In this document: piece after piece, positions 15,456-25,100 of the stretch
How positions within the stretch are numbered: position 1 is the first letter of the stretch
Layout: each line of letters begins with the position of its first letter
Source of the DNA: a virus
Virus record (IMG/VR): IMGVR_UViG_3300036845_000130
Coordinates: 1 to 37,946 of that record
Reading direction: 5' to 3' (one strand)
Length of the DNA stretch: 37,946 bases
The notes under the pieces: model-generated
The model's database searches: none
Told to the model about the DNA's origin: nothing
What the model saw: only the letters and a program-made list of their open reading frames with translations
Translations under genes and position numbers: made by a program

Positions 15456-15998
15456 ATGGCCGGCCCGCTGTACGCCACTGTGGCGCAGCTGCAGTCGGTG
15501 CTCGACGGGACGGATTCCGGTACGGGCACCGCGGCGCAGCTCACCCCGGCGCAGCTGACGCTGGCACTGCAGAGCGCGAGCGACCGGGTCTCGGTCTACT
15601 TCGGCAACGTGATGGACTCCAGCACACCGCAGGCCACGCCGCCGTCCATCTTCCAGGATCTGACGCTGGACCTGGCCGCCTTCTGGGCTGCCAAGACATA
15701 CATGAAGAACAAGGTCATCGACCCGCAGCACCCGATTTTCATCGCGTACAAGGACGCGACCCAGATGCTGCAGGACGCCCGCGATGGCAAGCTCCGGCTC
15801 GACGTCGTGGCACCGGGAGGCGTGAGCAGCGAGATCGGCGTGATCATCAACCGGGTCCCGCCTGTCTTCAACGGCAATGACTCGAACACCCGCGTCAACC
15901 GGTATACCGGGTACCTGGAGTCGGACACCCCGGTCGGCCAGTGGTCTCCGGGCAGGTCAGACGACTTGTCCTCCTACGGGCCGATCTACCAGGGGTAG
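15456..15998 (+). CDS. Head-tail connector/adaptor protein (HK97 gp6 / DUF1320-like)
   Basis: A 180-aa protein, preceded by GAGGAGC. It begins ATVAQLQSVLDG and has a long helical core: LTLALQSASDRVSVYFG, then DLTLDLAAFWAAKTYMKNKV, then IAYKDATQMLQDARDGKLRL. That pattern of helices, with the short GKLRLD segment at the end, is typical of connector proteins that bind the portal ring. The C-terminus is extended (YTGYLESDTPVGQWSPG). Its position, first of a connector/terminator series, supports the call. Confidence 0.7.
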   Translation: MAGPLYATVAQLQSVLDGTDSGTGTAAQLTPAQLTLALQSASDRVSVYFGNVMDSSTPQATPPSIFQDLTLDLAAFWAAKTYMKNKVIDPQHPIFIAYKDATQMLQDARDGKLRLDVVAPGGVSSEIGVIINRVPPVFNGNDSNTRVNRYTGYLESDTPVGQWSPGRSDDLSSYGPIYQG

Positions 15999-16000
15999 CC

Positions 16001-16513
16001 ATGGAAGGCACCCTGAGCACCCGGCTGGCAGAGTTCCGCCATCAGGCCGGCTGGCCCGAGACACTGCACGGCCAGGTCGAGGTTGACCAGATCTACGCGC
16101 ACTACCAGCACGAGCACGTGGAGTTCCGCCACCCGCGCGGCGGCCGGGCCATGTACCTGCAGGGGCCGCTGTTCGAGCACTACCGGGGCTACCTGCAGGA
16201 GATCGCCGGCGGCGTGCTGAAGGACGGCGGGCGCGAGGGCATGAAGCGCTCGATGGAGCACCTGAGCGACCAGGTCGAGCTGAACGCCCCGCGCGAGTTC
16301 CTGGACCTGTCACGCAGCGGCCACCCGACAGTCTCAGTCGGCCAGCGCGTCGTCTACGACCGGCGGCCGAAGCAGCACCGGCTGAGCGAGTGGGAGCTGA
16401 AGGCCAAGTCCCGGATCCGGTACATGAAACTGCCGGACCGGCTGAAGGGCTGGATCTGGTGGCACCTCCAGGGGCACACTGAGCCACCGCCGAGGAGGGG
16501 GATCCACCGATGA
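16001..16513 (+). CDS. Head-tail joining (neck) protein, probable
   Basis: A 170-aa protein from ATG at 16001. The frame extends further upstream, but this ATG follows the previous stop by 2 nt and is the sensible start. It is charged and helical (EHVEFRHPRGGRAMYLQGPLFEHYRGYLQEIAGG), with a basic C-terminus including Trp-rich WIWWHLQGH. Its place between the gp6-like connector and the tail terminator matches a stopper or HK97 gp10-like protein, but no diagnostic motif is visible. The stop overlaps the next ATG by 4 nt. Confidence 0.55.
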   Translation: MEGTLSTRLAEFRHQAGWPETLHGQVEVDQIYAHYQHEHVEFRHPRGGRAMYLQGPLFEHYRGYLQEIAGGVLKDGGREGMKRSMEHLSDQVELNAPREFLDLSRSGHPTVSVGQRVVYDRRPKQHRLSEWELKAKSRIRYMKLPDRLKGWIWWHLQGHTEPPPRRGIHR

Positions 16514-16935
16514 CGATGCCCCTCCCGCAGACCCAGGTGATCATCGACTTTCTCACTTCGCTCGGCTGGAACATCACCCAGGAGAGCGGCTGGCCGATCT
16601 ATCCGGGGCCGTTCATCCTCGCCGAGCCCGACCAGTCAGTCTGGGTCTCCTGCACGGGCGGGCCTGGATATGTGACCGAGGAGGCCGCAGCTGACGCCTG
16701 GAGCTTCCAGGCGCTTGTCCGCGGCCCGAGTGACCAGCCGTTCCCGCCCGAGTCGGCAGCCCTGCTGCTCGATCAGCTGATCCTCAACGCGCCTTACCCG
16801 ATGGTCATCGACGGGATTAATATCCTGGTAGCGACCAGGGTAGGCAGCCCGCCCGCACCACTGCCTGTCGACCCGGCAGACCTACGGCACGAGTTCACCT
16901 GCAGCTACATCATCACAACGGGACCAGGAGACTGA
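16510..16935 (+). CDS. Tail terminator protein (probable)
   Basis: A 141-aa protein. The start VIIDFLTSLGW plus an alternating alpha/beta pattern with FQALVRGPSDQPFPPESAALLLDQLIL and the closing HEFTCSYIITTGPGD resemble the small terminator proteins that cap siphovirus tails and bind the neck. It is followed, after two small genes, by the major tail protein, which is the expected order. ATGA overlap with the upstream gene. Confidence 0.65.
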   Translation: MTMPLPQTQVIIDFLTSLGWNITQESGWPIYPGPFILAEPDQSVWVSCTGGPGYVTEEAAADAWSFQALVRGPSDQPFPPESAALLLDQLILNAPYPMVIDGINILVATRVGSPPAPLPVDPADLRHEFTCSYIITTGPGD

Positions 16936-16936
16936 C

Positions 16937-17425
16937 ATGGCAGCAGGACCGCGGGTAACCATTCTCCCGATCCCCATGAACAACACCCCCAACCCAGGGT
17001 CGTTCCCGACTGCCCCGGCGGCTGGCTACGACACCGGCTCGCCGGGCGGCAGCTTCACCGCGTGGTCGACCACGCTCGGCGTCATGATCCCGCAGCCCAG
17101 CCTCGGGTCCACCGTCTGGCTCTGGTTCTTCTGCGGTGCCACCCTGGCCGGCACGTACCAGGTGCTCGTCGGAGACCTGATCGGGAACACCGGGCAGGTA
17201 GCACCGGCCACGCTGGAGACAGGCTCGATCGCGGCCAACAGCACCGGCTGGCTGGGGCCGTTCTCCCCGAGCACGTACAACCAGCAGGCACCACTCAACG
17301 TCACCTACGCGGGAGCCATCAACACCACGGCCCTGACAGCCGCGGCGCAGGGCTGCCTGGTGGTCGACTTCACCACCACCACCACACTTTCCGTCCGGGC
17401 CTACCAGACACTCCCGGTGAGCTGA
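16937..17425 (+). CDS. Beta-rich structural protein of unknown role
   Basis: A 162-aa protein with few charged residues and many Thr, Gly, Ala and Pro, including a TTTTT run near the C-terminus. CAGGAG lies 8 nt upstream of the ATG. The alternating hydrophobic pattern (TVWLWFFCGATLAGTYQVLVGD) suggests a single beta sandwich. It sits between the tail terminator and the major tail protein, where decoration or accessory tail-tube proteins occur. No family was recognised. Confidence 0.55.
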   Translation: MAAGPRVTILPIPMNNTPNPGSFPTAPAAGYDTGSPGGSFTAWSTTLGVMIPQPSLGSTVWLWFFCGATLAGTYQVLVGDLIGNTGQVAPATLETGSIAANSTGWLGPFSPSTYNQQAPLNVTYAGAINTTALTAAAQGCLVVDFTTTTTLSVRAYQTLPVS

Positions 17426-17438
17426 GAGGATCAGGGAC

Positions 17439-17759
17439 ATGAGTGAGCCAGTCGAAGCAGCCCAGCAGCCACCGCTGCCGGATGAGCTGTCCAGCCCGAA
17501 GGCCGCAGCTGCAAGAATCGCCGAGCTGGAGGCCGAGCTGGCCGCCACCAAGGTGGAGCTGGCTCGCTACAAGCCTGCCGCGATTGCCATACCTGGCAGT
17601 ACGGAGACGGTCAGGCTCAGGGTGGAGGAGCCGCACGGGGAGATGTCCTACGGCGGCTTCAGGATCGGCCGGGACTGGACCGAGGTCCCGGTATTCTCTG
17701 TGGCTGCCCTGCAGGAGGCCGCCATGGGTGCAGGTGTCACGCTGACCCAGGAAGGCTAA
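17439..17759 (+). CDS. Small coiled-coil protein before the major tail gene
   Basis: A 106-aa protein: a Pro/Gln-rich start, a clear coiled coil at about 22-45 (AAARIAELEAELAATKVELARY), then a small beta unit with MSYGGFRIGRDW and a C-terminal helix. The beta part resembles short accessory folds found near connectors. GAGAGGATCAGGGAC precedes the ATG. A trimerising or tethering protein is plausible; no family was recognised. Confidence 0.55.
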   Translation: MSEPVEAAQQPPLPDELSSPKAAAARIAELEAELAATKVELARYKPAAIAIPGSTETVRLRVEEPHGEMSYGGFRIGRDWTEVPVFSVAALQEAAMGAGVTLTQEG

Positions 17760-17765
17760 GGAGCC

Positions 17766-18374
17766 ATGGCCGGACCGCCTCTTGTTTACACCCCGCCGAA
17801 CTTCACCACGACCAATGTGCTGTACGGCACGGGGATTCTGTTCACCGCGGTGGTCGGCACCTCTGTGCCATCGGACCAGAACCTCGGTGTCGGCAGCGCC
17901 TGGACCGGCCTCGGCTGGGCGTACGTCGGGGCCACGGAGGCCGGGGTCATCCTGACCTTCAACCCGACGATTCAGAACATCATGATCGAGGAGCAGCCGA
18001 CACCGGTCGGCGTGGCTGTCTCGACCGTCGACCTCTCCGTCACCACCACGATGTCTGAGGAGACACTGTCCAACGTCAACCTGGCCTGGGGCAACGGCGG
18101 CACGATCGCCGTCACGCCGCCGGGCGCAGGCCAGCCGGGCAAGTCGGTGCTGACACTGAGCACCAACTTCGCCACGGTGGCCTGCGCGCTGGTCGGCAAG
18201 AACCAGCTCGGGTTCGCCCGCGTGGTGTCCATCCCGACTGTCGTCTCGGCCGGCCAGGTGCAGACGAGCTTCCGGCGCGCGGCGCAGCAGCGGCTATACC
18301 CGCTCACGCTGACAGCCATCTGCCCGTACACCTCGATCACCTGGACCGACCTGACCGCGATTGCGACCTCGTGA
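17766..18374 (+). CDS. Major tail tube protein
   Basis: A 202-aa protein placed directly before the tail chaperone pair and tape measure, the standard position. It is strongly beta-rich, with FNPTIQNIMIEEQPTPVGVAVST in the middle and a SVTTTMSEETLSNVNLAWG segment typical of actinophage major tail proteins. AAGGAG lies before the ATG. Its length fits a single tube domain without added Ig-like modules. Confidence 0.8.
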   Translation: MAGPPLVYTPPNFTTTNVLYGTGILFTAVVGTSVPSDQNLGVGSAWTGLGWAYVGATEAGVILTFNPTIQNIMIEEQPTPVGVAVSTVDLSVTTTMSEETLSNVNLAWGNGGTIAVTPPGAGQPGKSVLTLSTNFATVACALVGKNQLGFARVVSIPTVVSAGQVQTSFRRAAQQRLYPLTLTAICPYTSITWTDLTAIATS

Positions 18375-18805
18375 TGGCAGGCTTCGACGCTGGCACGGTC
18401 GTCAGCCCGCTCGACTTCAACTTCGAGCCGTACACCAAGGTCAAGGGCCGGATTCCCGAGCCCAGCGATGACCAGATCTCCGAGTTCATGGAGGCGGTCA
18501 AGAAGATCATGGTGGAGGCCCAGAAGGAGATGAACTTCGAGGTCGACGTCAACGACACCGCCGCGGTCATGGCCGCGGTGGAGAAGTTCGATGGCGGCAG
18601 CCTGACGAAGATGAGCCATCAGATGTCTGAGGCCTACGGGAACCTGTGCTCTGGCAGGCCGTCGGCAAAGCAGCTGCTGGAGGTGCCTCTCCGGGTGCGG
18701 CTGGCCTTCTATGCGTGGATCCAGAACGAGGTGGTCAGCCCGGAAGCAGGACCCGGCGCTGGGATGGCGCAAGTGACTCCGCTGAAGCGCTCAGCGGCCG
18801 GGTAA
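18374..18805 (+). CDS. Tail assembly chaperone, upstream product (gpG-like)
   Basis: A 143-aa protein. ATG at 18374 overlaps the major tail TGA; a GTG at 18371 in the same frame is an alternative. It is mixed-charge and helical, with a SEFMEAVKKIMVEAQKEMNFEVD core and QLLEVPLRVRLAFYAWIQNEV at the C-terminus. It holds the place of the gpG-type chaperone between major tail and tape measure. It should bind the tape measure during tail assembly. A second, overlapping frame continues to the tape measure start and is probably reached by frameshift. Confidence 0.75.
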   Translation: MAGFDAGTVVSPLDFNFEPYTKVKGRIPEPSDDQISEFMEAVKKIMVEAQKEMNFEVDVNDTAAVMAAVEKFDGGSLTKMSHQMSEAYGNLCSGRPSAKQLLEVPLRVRLAFYAWIQNEVVSPEAGPGAGMAQVTPLKRSAAG

Positions 18806-19056
18806 TCCTCTACGTCGTTCGCAAGTACCTCGGTATCAGCGGAACGGAGTGGCAGGCCCTGACATGGGCCGAGCGGCGGGTGCTGCTCGAAGGGATGGAG
18901 CAGGATGAGGAGGTTCCGTTCCGGTACGAGGAGCAGCGGGAGATCGGGCCGAGGAAGCGGGAGAACGTAGACGCCGGAGTCAGCGTCATCGACATTACGA
19001 AGTTCAGGGAAGAGCTGGAGGCCGATCGCAAGCGGCGGCGGGGCGGTGGTGACTGA
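18374..19056 (+). CDS. Tail assembly chaperone, frameshifted gpGT-like product
   Basis: The -1 frame is open from 18631 to 19056 and encodes a charged helical extension (VILYVVRKYLGISGTEWQAL, then ITKFREELEADRKRRRGGGD). It has no good start codon with a ribosome-binding site near the join, so it is best read as the C-terminal part of a fusion made by -1 slippage from the upstream chaperone. No classic heptamer was found; imperfect candidates are CCCGGAA at 18739-18745 and CGGGAAC at 18637-18643. Frameshifted G/GT pairs are conserved in long-tailed phages. The fusion stop overlaps the tape measure ATG (TGATG). Confidence 0.65.
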
Positions 19057-22000
19057 TGGCGTTCGATGCAGGCACCATTGTCGCCCGGATGGATCTCGAT
19101 ACAGCGGCGGCCGACCGTAAGCTCAAGGACTTCGAGAACCGGACCGAGAAGGTCTCCAAGGTCCACAAGGTCAAGCTCTCCGCTGTGTTCGATGAGGCGA
19201 GCCTCGGCAAGGCCCGCATCATGTTCTCCCAGCTCGACCAGGTCATCAGCAAGGACGCAGCGAACCGGCTGCGCTCCAGCCCGCAGGGCTCGGTGCTCGG
19301 CGCGCTCAACGCCCTGTTCTCCCCGCACCCGGTTACGGGTGCCCCGACGCCTGCCCAGTCAGCCAGCCAGGGCCTGCTCGGCAAGGTGGCGCAGCAGCCG
19401 AGCCGGAACATGCCAGGCAGCTCCGGCAGCAGCACGTCCGGCCAGTCCGTGACCGAGCAGACGCAGCAGCGAACCGTAGACCAGGCAGCACAGCGCGGCG
19501 GCCTGGTGGGCGGGCTCCTCTCGCGGATCGGCGGCGGAGGCGGCGGAGGCAGCGGAGGCACGGCTGGCAGCAGCGCCGCAGGCGGGCTCGGCCGCGGGCT
19601 TATCAGCGGAATCGGGCCGAACATCCTCGGAATGAGCACCAAGGTGGCCGGGGGCATCGGCCTTGGCGGCTCACTGCTCGGCGCGCTGCCGGCCCTGCTC
19701 GGGCCGCTAGCCGCGCTCGGCGTCGGCGGACTGGGTATCGGAGCTGGCGCGGGCATTCTCAAGAGCGCGATCTCATCGTCCGGTGTGTCGCAGTACGTGC
19801 AGCAGTACCAGCAGGCCCAGAACGCCCTGGCATCCGCAACAACGGCTCAGCAGAGAAAGGCTGCCCAGCAGCAGATGGCCGGGGCCACCCAGGGCGCGCA
19901 GTCTACTGGCGGGGCGGGGTTCTCAGTCTTCAACTCGCTCAACAGCCTGCAGAACAGCTGGCAGAACTTCACGGCCGGCTTCCTGCCAGCCGCAGCCAAG
20001 ATCCTGAGCACCGTGTCCAATCTGTTCGCTACCCTCCAGCCGGTCCTGAAGGGCTTCTTCACATCGGCTGTCGCGCTGCTCCAGCCGGTCCTGAACGGCG
20101 TCGGCGATCTGGCTAAGGTCGTTCTGCCAGGGCTCGGTCAGGCCTTCCGGATCGTAGCCCCGCTGATGCGGCCATTTCTCGATGCGATCGCCCTGCTCTT
20201 CAAGAACTTCCTGCCAGGGCTACTGCAGATGCTGAAGGCGGTTCAGCCGATTCTCGGGGTGCTGGAGGGCCTGTTCGGTACCCTCGGCAGTGACATCGGG
20301 AAGCTGTTCTCTGATCTTGCCCCGGTTATGAAGCCAGCTGCCGTGCTGCTCAAGGCCCTAGTCGGGCTGATCGGCAGTCTTCTGCCGATCATCGGGAAAC
20401 TAGCAGCTGTATTCGCCACAGCCCTGGCTCCTGTCTTCTCCCAGTTCGCCAAGGTCATCGTCGCGCTAGAGCCGACCCTGACGCTGATCGGCGGTGTCCT
20501 CTCCAAGCTGGCTGCCGCCATACTCGGTGATCTTGTGTCGGCCTTCACCGCGCTGGCCAACCTCCTGGTGGCCATCAGTCCGTCCCTGAAGATCCTCGCC
20601 ACCGCGTTCGGGCAGATCTTCCAGGTGCTGGAGAACACAGGCGTGTTCGCCACCCTGGGTGACGTCCTGGAGAAGCTGGTACCTGTCCTGGCCAATCTGA
20701 TCAACCTGCTGATCCGCCAGCTAGCGCCGATCCTGCCGGTCATCATCCAGTTCATCTCCACCTTCGGCACGATCCTGATCGACCTGGTGGCTGCCGGGCT
20801 CGGTGCTGTCCTGACGGCAATCACCTGGCTCCTGCAGAAGCTGCCATGGCTGGTGCCGGTCCTCGGGGTCCTCGGTGCCGCCTGGCTCGCGCTGAACCTC
20901 ATCATGGACGCCAACCCGATCGCCCTGATCATCATCGGGATAGCTGCGCTGATAGGCGTGATCGTCCTGCTGGCCACGCACTGGCACCAGGTCTGGACCG
21001 ACATCAAGAACTGGGCCATGGACGCCTGGAACTTCCTCACCGAGGGCTGGGGGAAGTTCCTGGTGCCGGGTCTCGCGCTCATCCGGTTCGCCGTCGACTA
21101 TCTCTCTAAGCACTGGTCCGCTATCTGGGGCGATATCGAGCAGATCGCAAAGGACTTCTGGACCTGGATCTGGACCGATTTCGGGCAGAAGATCTTCACA
21201 TTCCTGACTAAGACACTGCCCGGCTGGTTCAGCAGTCTCCAGAGTGACATCAAAGGCTATTTCTCTGATGCCATCAACTGGCTGCTAAATGGCGGGAAGA
21301 ACATTGTCACCGGGCTGTGGAATGGCCTGAAGGCCATCTGGACCGACGTCACCAAGTGGTTCGAGGGCCTTGGCAAGGACATCCTGAAGGCCCTTGGCAT
21401 CAACTCCCCGCCTGCCTGGGCGATTCAGGCCGGGCGCGACATCATGCAGGGCCTCGGGATAGGTGTCTCGCAGGGCAAGTCGCACGTCACCTCGGTGATG
21501 TCCACCCTGGCCAAGACCATCGGCGGGATCATTGGCGGGATCACCAGCTTCATATCCGGCGGCGGTGGCAACGTCGCACAGCTGATGCAGCAGATGGCGG
21601 CAGCCCGCGGCTGGACAGGTGCCCAGTGGACCGCGCTCTACAACGTGGAAATGCGCGAGGCCGGCTTCAACCTGAACGCCAAGAATCCGGGCTCGGGAGC
21701 CTACGGGCTCGCGCAGTTCATCAACGGCCCGAGTGAGTACGCGCAGTACGGAGGCAACGCCAGCACGGCGGCCGGCCAGATCACCGGCATGCTCAACTAC
21801 ATCGCCCAGCGGTACGGCAGCCCCGGAGCAGCGTGGCAGCACGAGCTGAACTACGGATGGTACGACCAGGGCGGCTGGCTGCAGCCAGGTGCCACGCTGG
21901 CCCTGAACAACACCGGCCGGCCGGAGCGGATCCTCGCGGGCGGCGATGACCAGCTAGATCAGGTGATCGAGCTTCTGAGGTGCATCCACGATGCGACCAG

Positions 22001-22097
22001 GGCCGTCCCGAGAGGTGTGTCTGACAAGATAGGCGCAGCGCTGGGAGCCGTGGGCAGCAGCGCCGGGCTCAGCAGGCGCTACCCAGGGAACGGGTGA
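19056..22097 (+). CDS. Tape measure protein with C-terminal lytic transglycosylase-like domain
   Basis: A 1013-aa protein. It has a helical N-terminus, a Gly/Ser-rich stretch near 150-180, Gly/Leu/Ala-rich hydrophobic segments (about 195-240), then long repeating amphipathic and hydrophobic helices (300-640). Trp-rich units follow (ATHWHQVWTDIKNWAMDAW type, 640-780). Residues about 850-955 look like an SLT/lysozyme-like domain: E868 in MREAGFN, then AKNPGSGAYGLAQFI and the closing AWQHELNYGWYDQGG. Tape measures set tail length at roughly 0.15 nm per residue, so the tail would be about 150 nm. The domain would open peptidoglycan during DNA entry. Confidence 0.9.
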   Translation: MAFDAGTIVARMDLDTAAADRKLKDFENRTEKVSKVHKVKLSAVFDEASLGKARIMFSQLDQVISKDAANRLRSSPQGSVLGALNALFSPHPVTGAPTPAQSASQGLLGKVAQQPSRNMPGSSGSSTSGQSVTEQTQQRTVDQAAQRGGLVGGLLSRIGGGGGGGSGGTAGSSAAGGLGRGLISGIGPNILGMSTKVAGGIGLGGSLLGALPALLGPLAALGVGGLGIGAGAGILKSAISSSGVSQYVQQYQQAQNALASATTAQQRKAAQQQMAGATQGAQSTGGAGFSVFNSLNSLQNSWQNFTAGFLPAAAKILSTVSNLFATLQPVLKGFFTSAVALLQPVLNGVGDLAKVVLPGLGQAFRIVAPLMRPFLDAIALLFKNFLPGLLQMLKAVQPILGVLEGLFGTLGSDIGKLFSDLAPVMKPAAVLLKALVGLIGSLLPIIGKLAAVFATALAPVFSQFAKVIVALEPTLTLIGGVLSKLAAAILGDLVSAFTALANLLVAISPSLKILATAFGQIFQVLENTGVFATLGDVLEKLVPVLANLINLLIRQLAPILPVIIQFISTFGTILIDLVAAGLGAVLTAITWLLQKLPWLVPVLGVLGAAWLALNLIMDANPIALIIIGIAALIGVIVLLATHWHQVWTDIKNWAMDAWNFLTEGWGKFLVPGLALIRFAVDYLSKHWSAIWGDIEQIAKDFWTWIWTDFGQKIFTFLTKTLPGWFSSLQSDIKGYFSDAINWLLNGGKNIVTGLWNGLKAIWTDVTKWFEGLGKDILKALGINSPPAWAIQAGRDIMQGLGIGVSQGKSHVTSVMSTLAKTIGGIIGGITSFISGGGGNVAQLMQQMAAARGWTGAQWTALYNVEMREAGFNLNAKNPGSGAYGLAQFINGPSEYAQYGGNASTAAGQITGMLNYIAQRYGSPGAAWQHELNYGWYDQGGWLQPGATLALNNTGRPERILAGGDDQLDQVIELLRCIHDATRAVPRGVSDKIGAALGAVGSSAGLSRRYPGNG

Positions 22098-22104
22098 TCC
22101 GGGC

Positions 22105-25100
22105 GTGGCAACAGGTAACGACAGCCTGGTCATCAGCGGCGCGATCGAGCTGATGGGCGGCGGTGTTGCCTCCACCAATCCGCGATGCTTCGGGGCCAAG
22201 TTCCGGCTTGGTCAGGGGTACAGCCTGGGTGCCTCGCAGCCGACCACGGATTTCGTAGCCAGCCTGCTGCTCGACGGCGAGAGGCCGTTCGGCCGCCGCA
22301 GCTCGAACCGCACCATCACGCTGCCGATCGTGATAGTCGCGCCGAGCCGGGCTGTCCTCGCCGGAGCGCGCGAGGTGCTCGAAGCTGCAGTAGACCAGGA
22401 CGTCTGGACGCTTACCTGGACCCAGGACCCGGTCGGCGGCACACCGCTGCCGCTGGTCTTCGACTGCTTCCGCGCTCAGCCGACAGCTCTGACGTACAAC
22501 ACCCGGCTGGAGGACCAGCTGTTCATAGGGCAGCTGACCGTGACCTTCCAGGCGCTTCCCTACGGCCGGTCAGACGCCCAGACTCAGGTCAGCTTCGCGT
22601 CCCCCGTGCCGTCGACACCGCCGCCGCCTCCTGCTCCCGTGGTGCTCGATGACTACACGACCATCAACAGCTTCCAGGGCAGCCAGTCCACCAAGTGCGT
22701 GGTCGGGCCGAAGAGCTTCTGGTGGGATCCGGGAGTATCTCCGGCCAATGACCCGCAGGGCTCGAACACTTCGCTGGTCTACGGGGCAGCCTTCCCCAGC
22801 GGCCCGCTGAACCTGTCCCAGATGACCTCGCTCGGGTTCTGGTTCGGGCTCGGCAGCCGGTACTACTACAACCTGGAGCACCGGGGCCGGTCGACGCTCA
22901 GCTTCTACTTCACGCTGACTGACAGCAACGGCTTCACCCTGGCTTTCTCGCGCGAGGGCGTCCGGGTCCCGGCTTCTACTGACCCGACCAATCCGGCCTT
23001 CACCCGTGTTGTCGCAGCCATCCCGCAGGGCAGCGCCACGTTCAACTACGCCTCGGTGGTCAGCTACTCGCTGACTGTCGTCAACCGGGCGCGGCCGAAC
23101 CGGCTGAGCTGGTCCACCGCGTACCTGGACGCCCTGACCGCATACCCGAGCAGTCAGACCGTCAACACCGTCACCAGGGGGGCTGTCTACACGCTCTTCG
23201 GCGTGGCCGGCACAGCCCGAGCCCCGGTGTCCCTGCAGTTCACCCAGCCGCCGGGAGCTGGCACCGTCACGACCGTCACAGCGACTGGCAGCGGCAGCTA
23301 CACGGTGCCAGCCCTCACCAGCTGGCTGAAGGTCGAGACGATCGGCGGCGGCGGCGCAGGCGGCTCGCGCAGTACTTCTGGTGAGGGCGGCGGAGGCGGC
23401 GGTGCTGCGTACGCGCGGGAGGAGATTTTCGCCTGCGCCCCCGCCCAGGTGATCCCGTACCGGGTCGGGCTCGGCGGCATCCCGTACGGCATCGTCCGCG
23501 GCAACAAGAGCACGCAGGGCAACGCCACGTCCACGACCCCGGCGACGAGCTGGGGCACGGCCCCGACCATCGGGCAGTCGGTGATTGTCGTCATCCAGGC
23601 GGGCACGACCGCGCCGACACAGGTGGTCGACAACGGCTCGGTGGTCTCCGCCTTCACGCTCGACAAGTCACTGGCGATCACCTCGCAGGGCGTCTACATC
23701 TACCGGGCCAACGGCGTCACCCCGGCGGCTGGCACGTACACCGTCACAGCCACCTTCGGAGTGTCGACCAAGACCGTCATCCAGGGCGTCGCCTACACAG
23801 GTGTGCTGGCCGGAGCCCCGACGGCGACGAACAGCTCAGGGCCGACCACGGGCACCGCGGTGGCATCAGGCAGCGCCACGCCAGCCGCCTCCGGAGCGCT
23901 CGCCATCGCCGCGTTCGTGGACGCCACCGCGCTCACAACGGAGACGATCAGCGCGGCCGGCGGCGGCTTCACTAACCAGTTCACGTTCGTCAACGGCAGC
24001 ACCGGCTACGGCAGTGCCATGGCCGACCAGATCAACCCGGCCGGGCCGTCAGCCATGGCCGCCAGCTGGACGCTCGGAGACAGCGTGCAGTGGGGCGGCA
24101 TCATCGCCGTCTACGACTGCGCGGCACCGGCTGACGGCGGGCAGACCACGTTCGGGCCTGGCCCCTCAGGACCGACAGTCGTGTCCGCGAACGGCGGCAA
24201 GAGCGCGGCCCTCAACTCGATCACAGGAGCCCTTGGCGGCACTACCGGGCTTAACTCGGTAACGTTCCCCGGCGGTGCCGGGCGGACTGCTACGGGTAGC
24301 GTAGGAGGCGGCGGAGGGTCCTCGGCTGGCAGCGCATCGGCCGGCAACATGCCGGTTGGCACGACGCCCACGCTGATTACCGCGGTCGGCTCTAGCACGT
24401 GGCCATGCCCGCCTGGTGTCACCTCCGTGCTCGTTGAGTGCTGGGGTGCCGGGGCCTCTGGCGCGACCGCGAACGGCAACAACGGCCAGGGCGGCGGCGG
24501 CGGCGAGTACGTGGCAGCCACCGTCGCGGTAACGCCAGGGAACAACTACAGCTACACCGTCGGCGCTGGCGGTGCTGCGGTCACCGGTTCTAACAAGAGC
24601 GGCAACGACGGGGCCAGCACAACCTTCACAGCCGACAACGGAACGATCACGGCGCACGGCGGCGGCAAGGGCAATCCTTCCCTGTCCGGTGATGCGCCGA
24701 ACAACGGCGGTGACGGCGGAGGATTCTCCGGCGGCAGCTCCACTGAGCACGAGGGCGGAGACGGCGGCGCAGCTCTCCCGTACTCGGGCTCAGGAGGCTC
24801 CAGCGCGGGCACAGCCGCTGACGGGAACACCGGCAGCGGTAACGGCACGGCGACTCCCCCGCCGAGCGGTGGCGGTGCCGGGGGCGCTGGCAGCGGTAAC
24901 TCTGCGGGCAACGGCACAGCGGGTACACAGCCAGGCGGCGGAGGCGGCGGCACGTACGACCCTGCAACGTCCGGAGCGGGCGCTGCAGGCCAGATCAGGA
25001 TCTCCGCGGGCGGCGGCTTCCCGTCCAACGCCGGGGGCGTAGCGGTTACCGGAGGCGGCGCAGGGGGTGCCGGAGGTGGCTCGAATAACACGCCGGGCTC

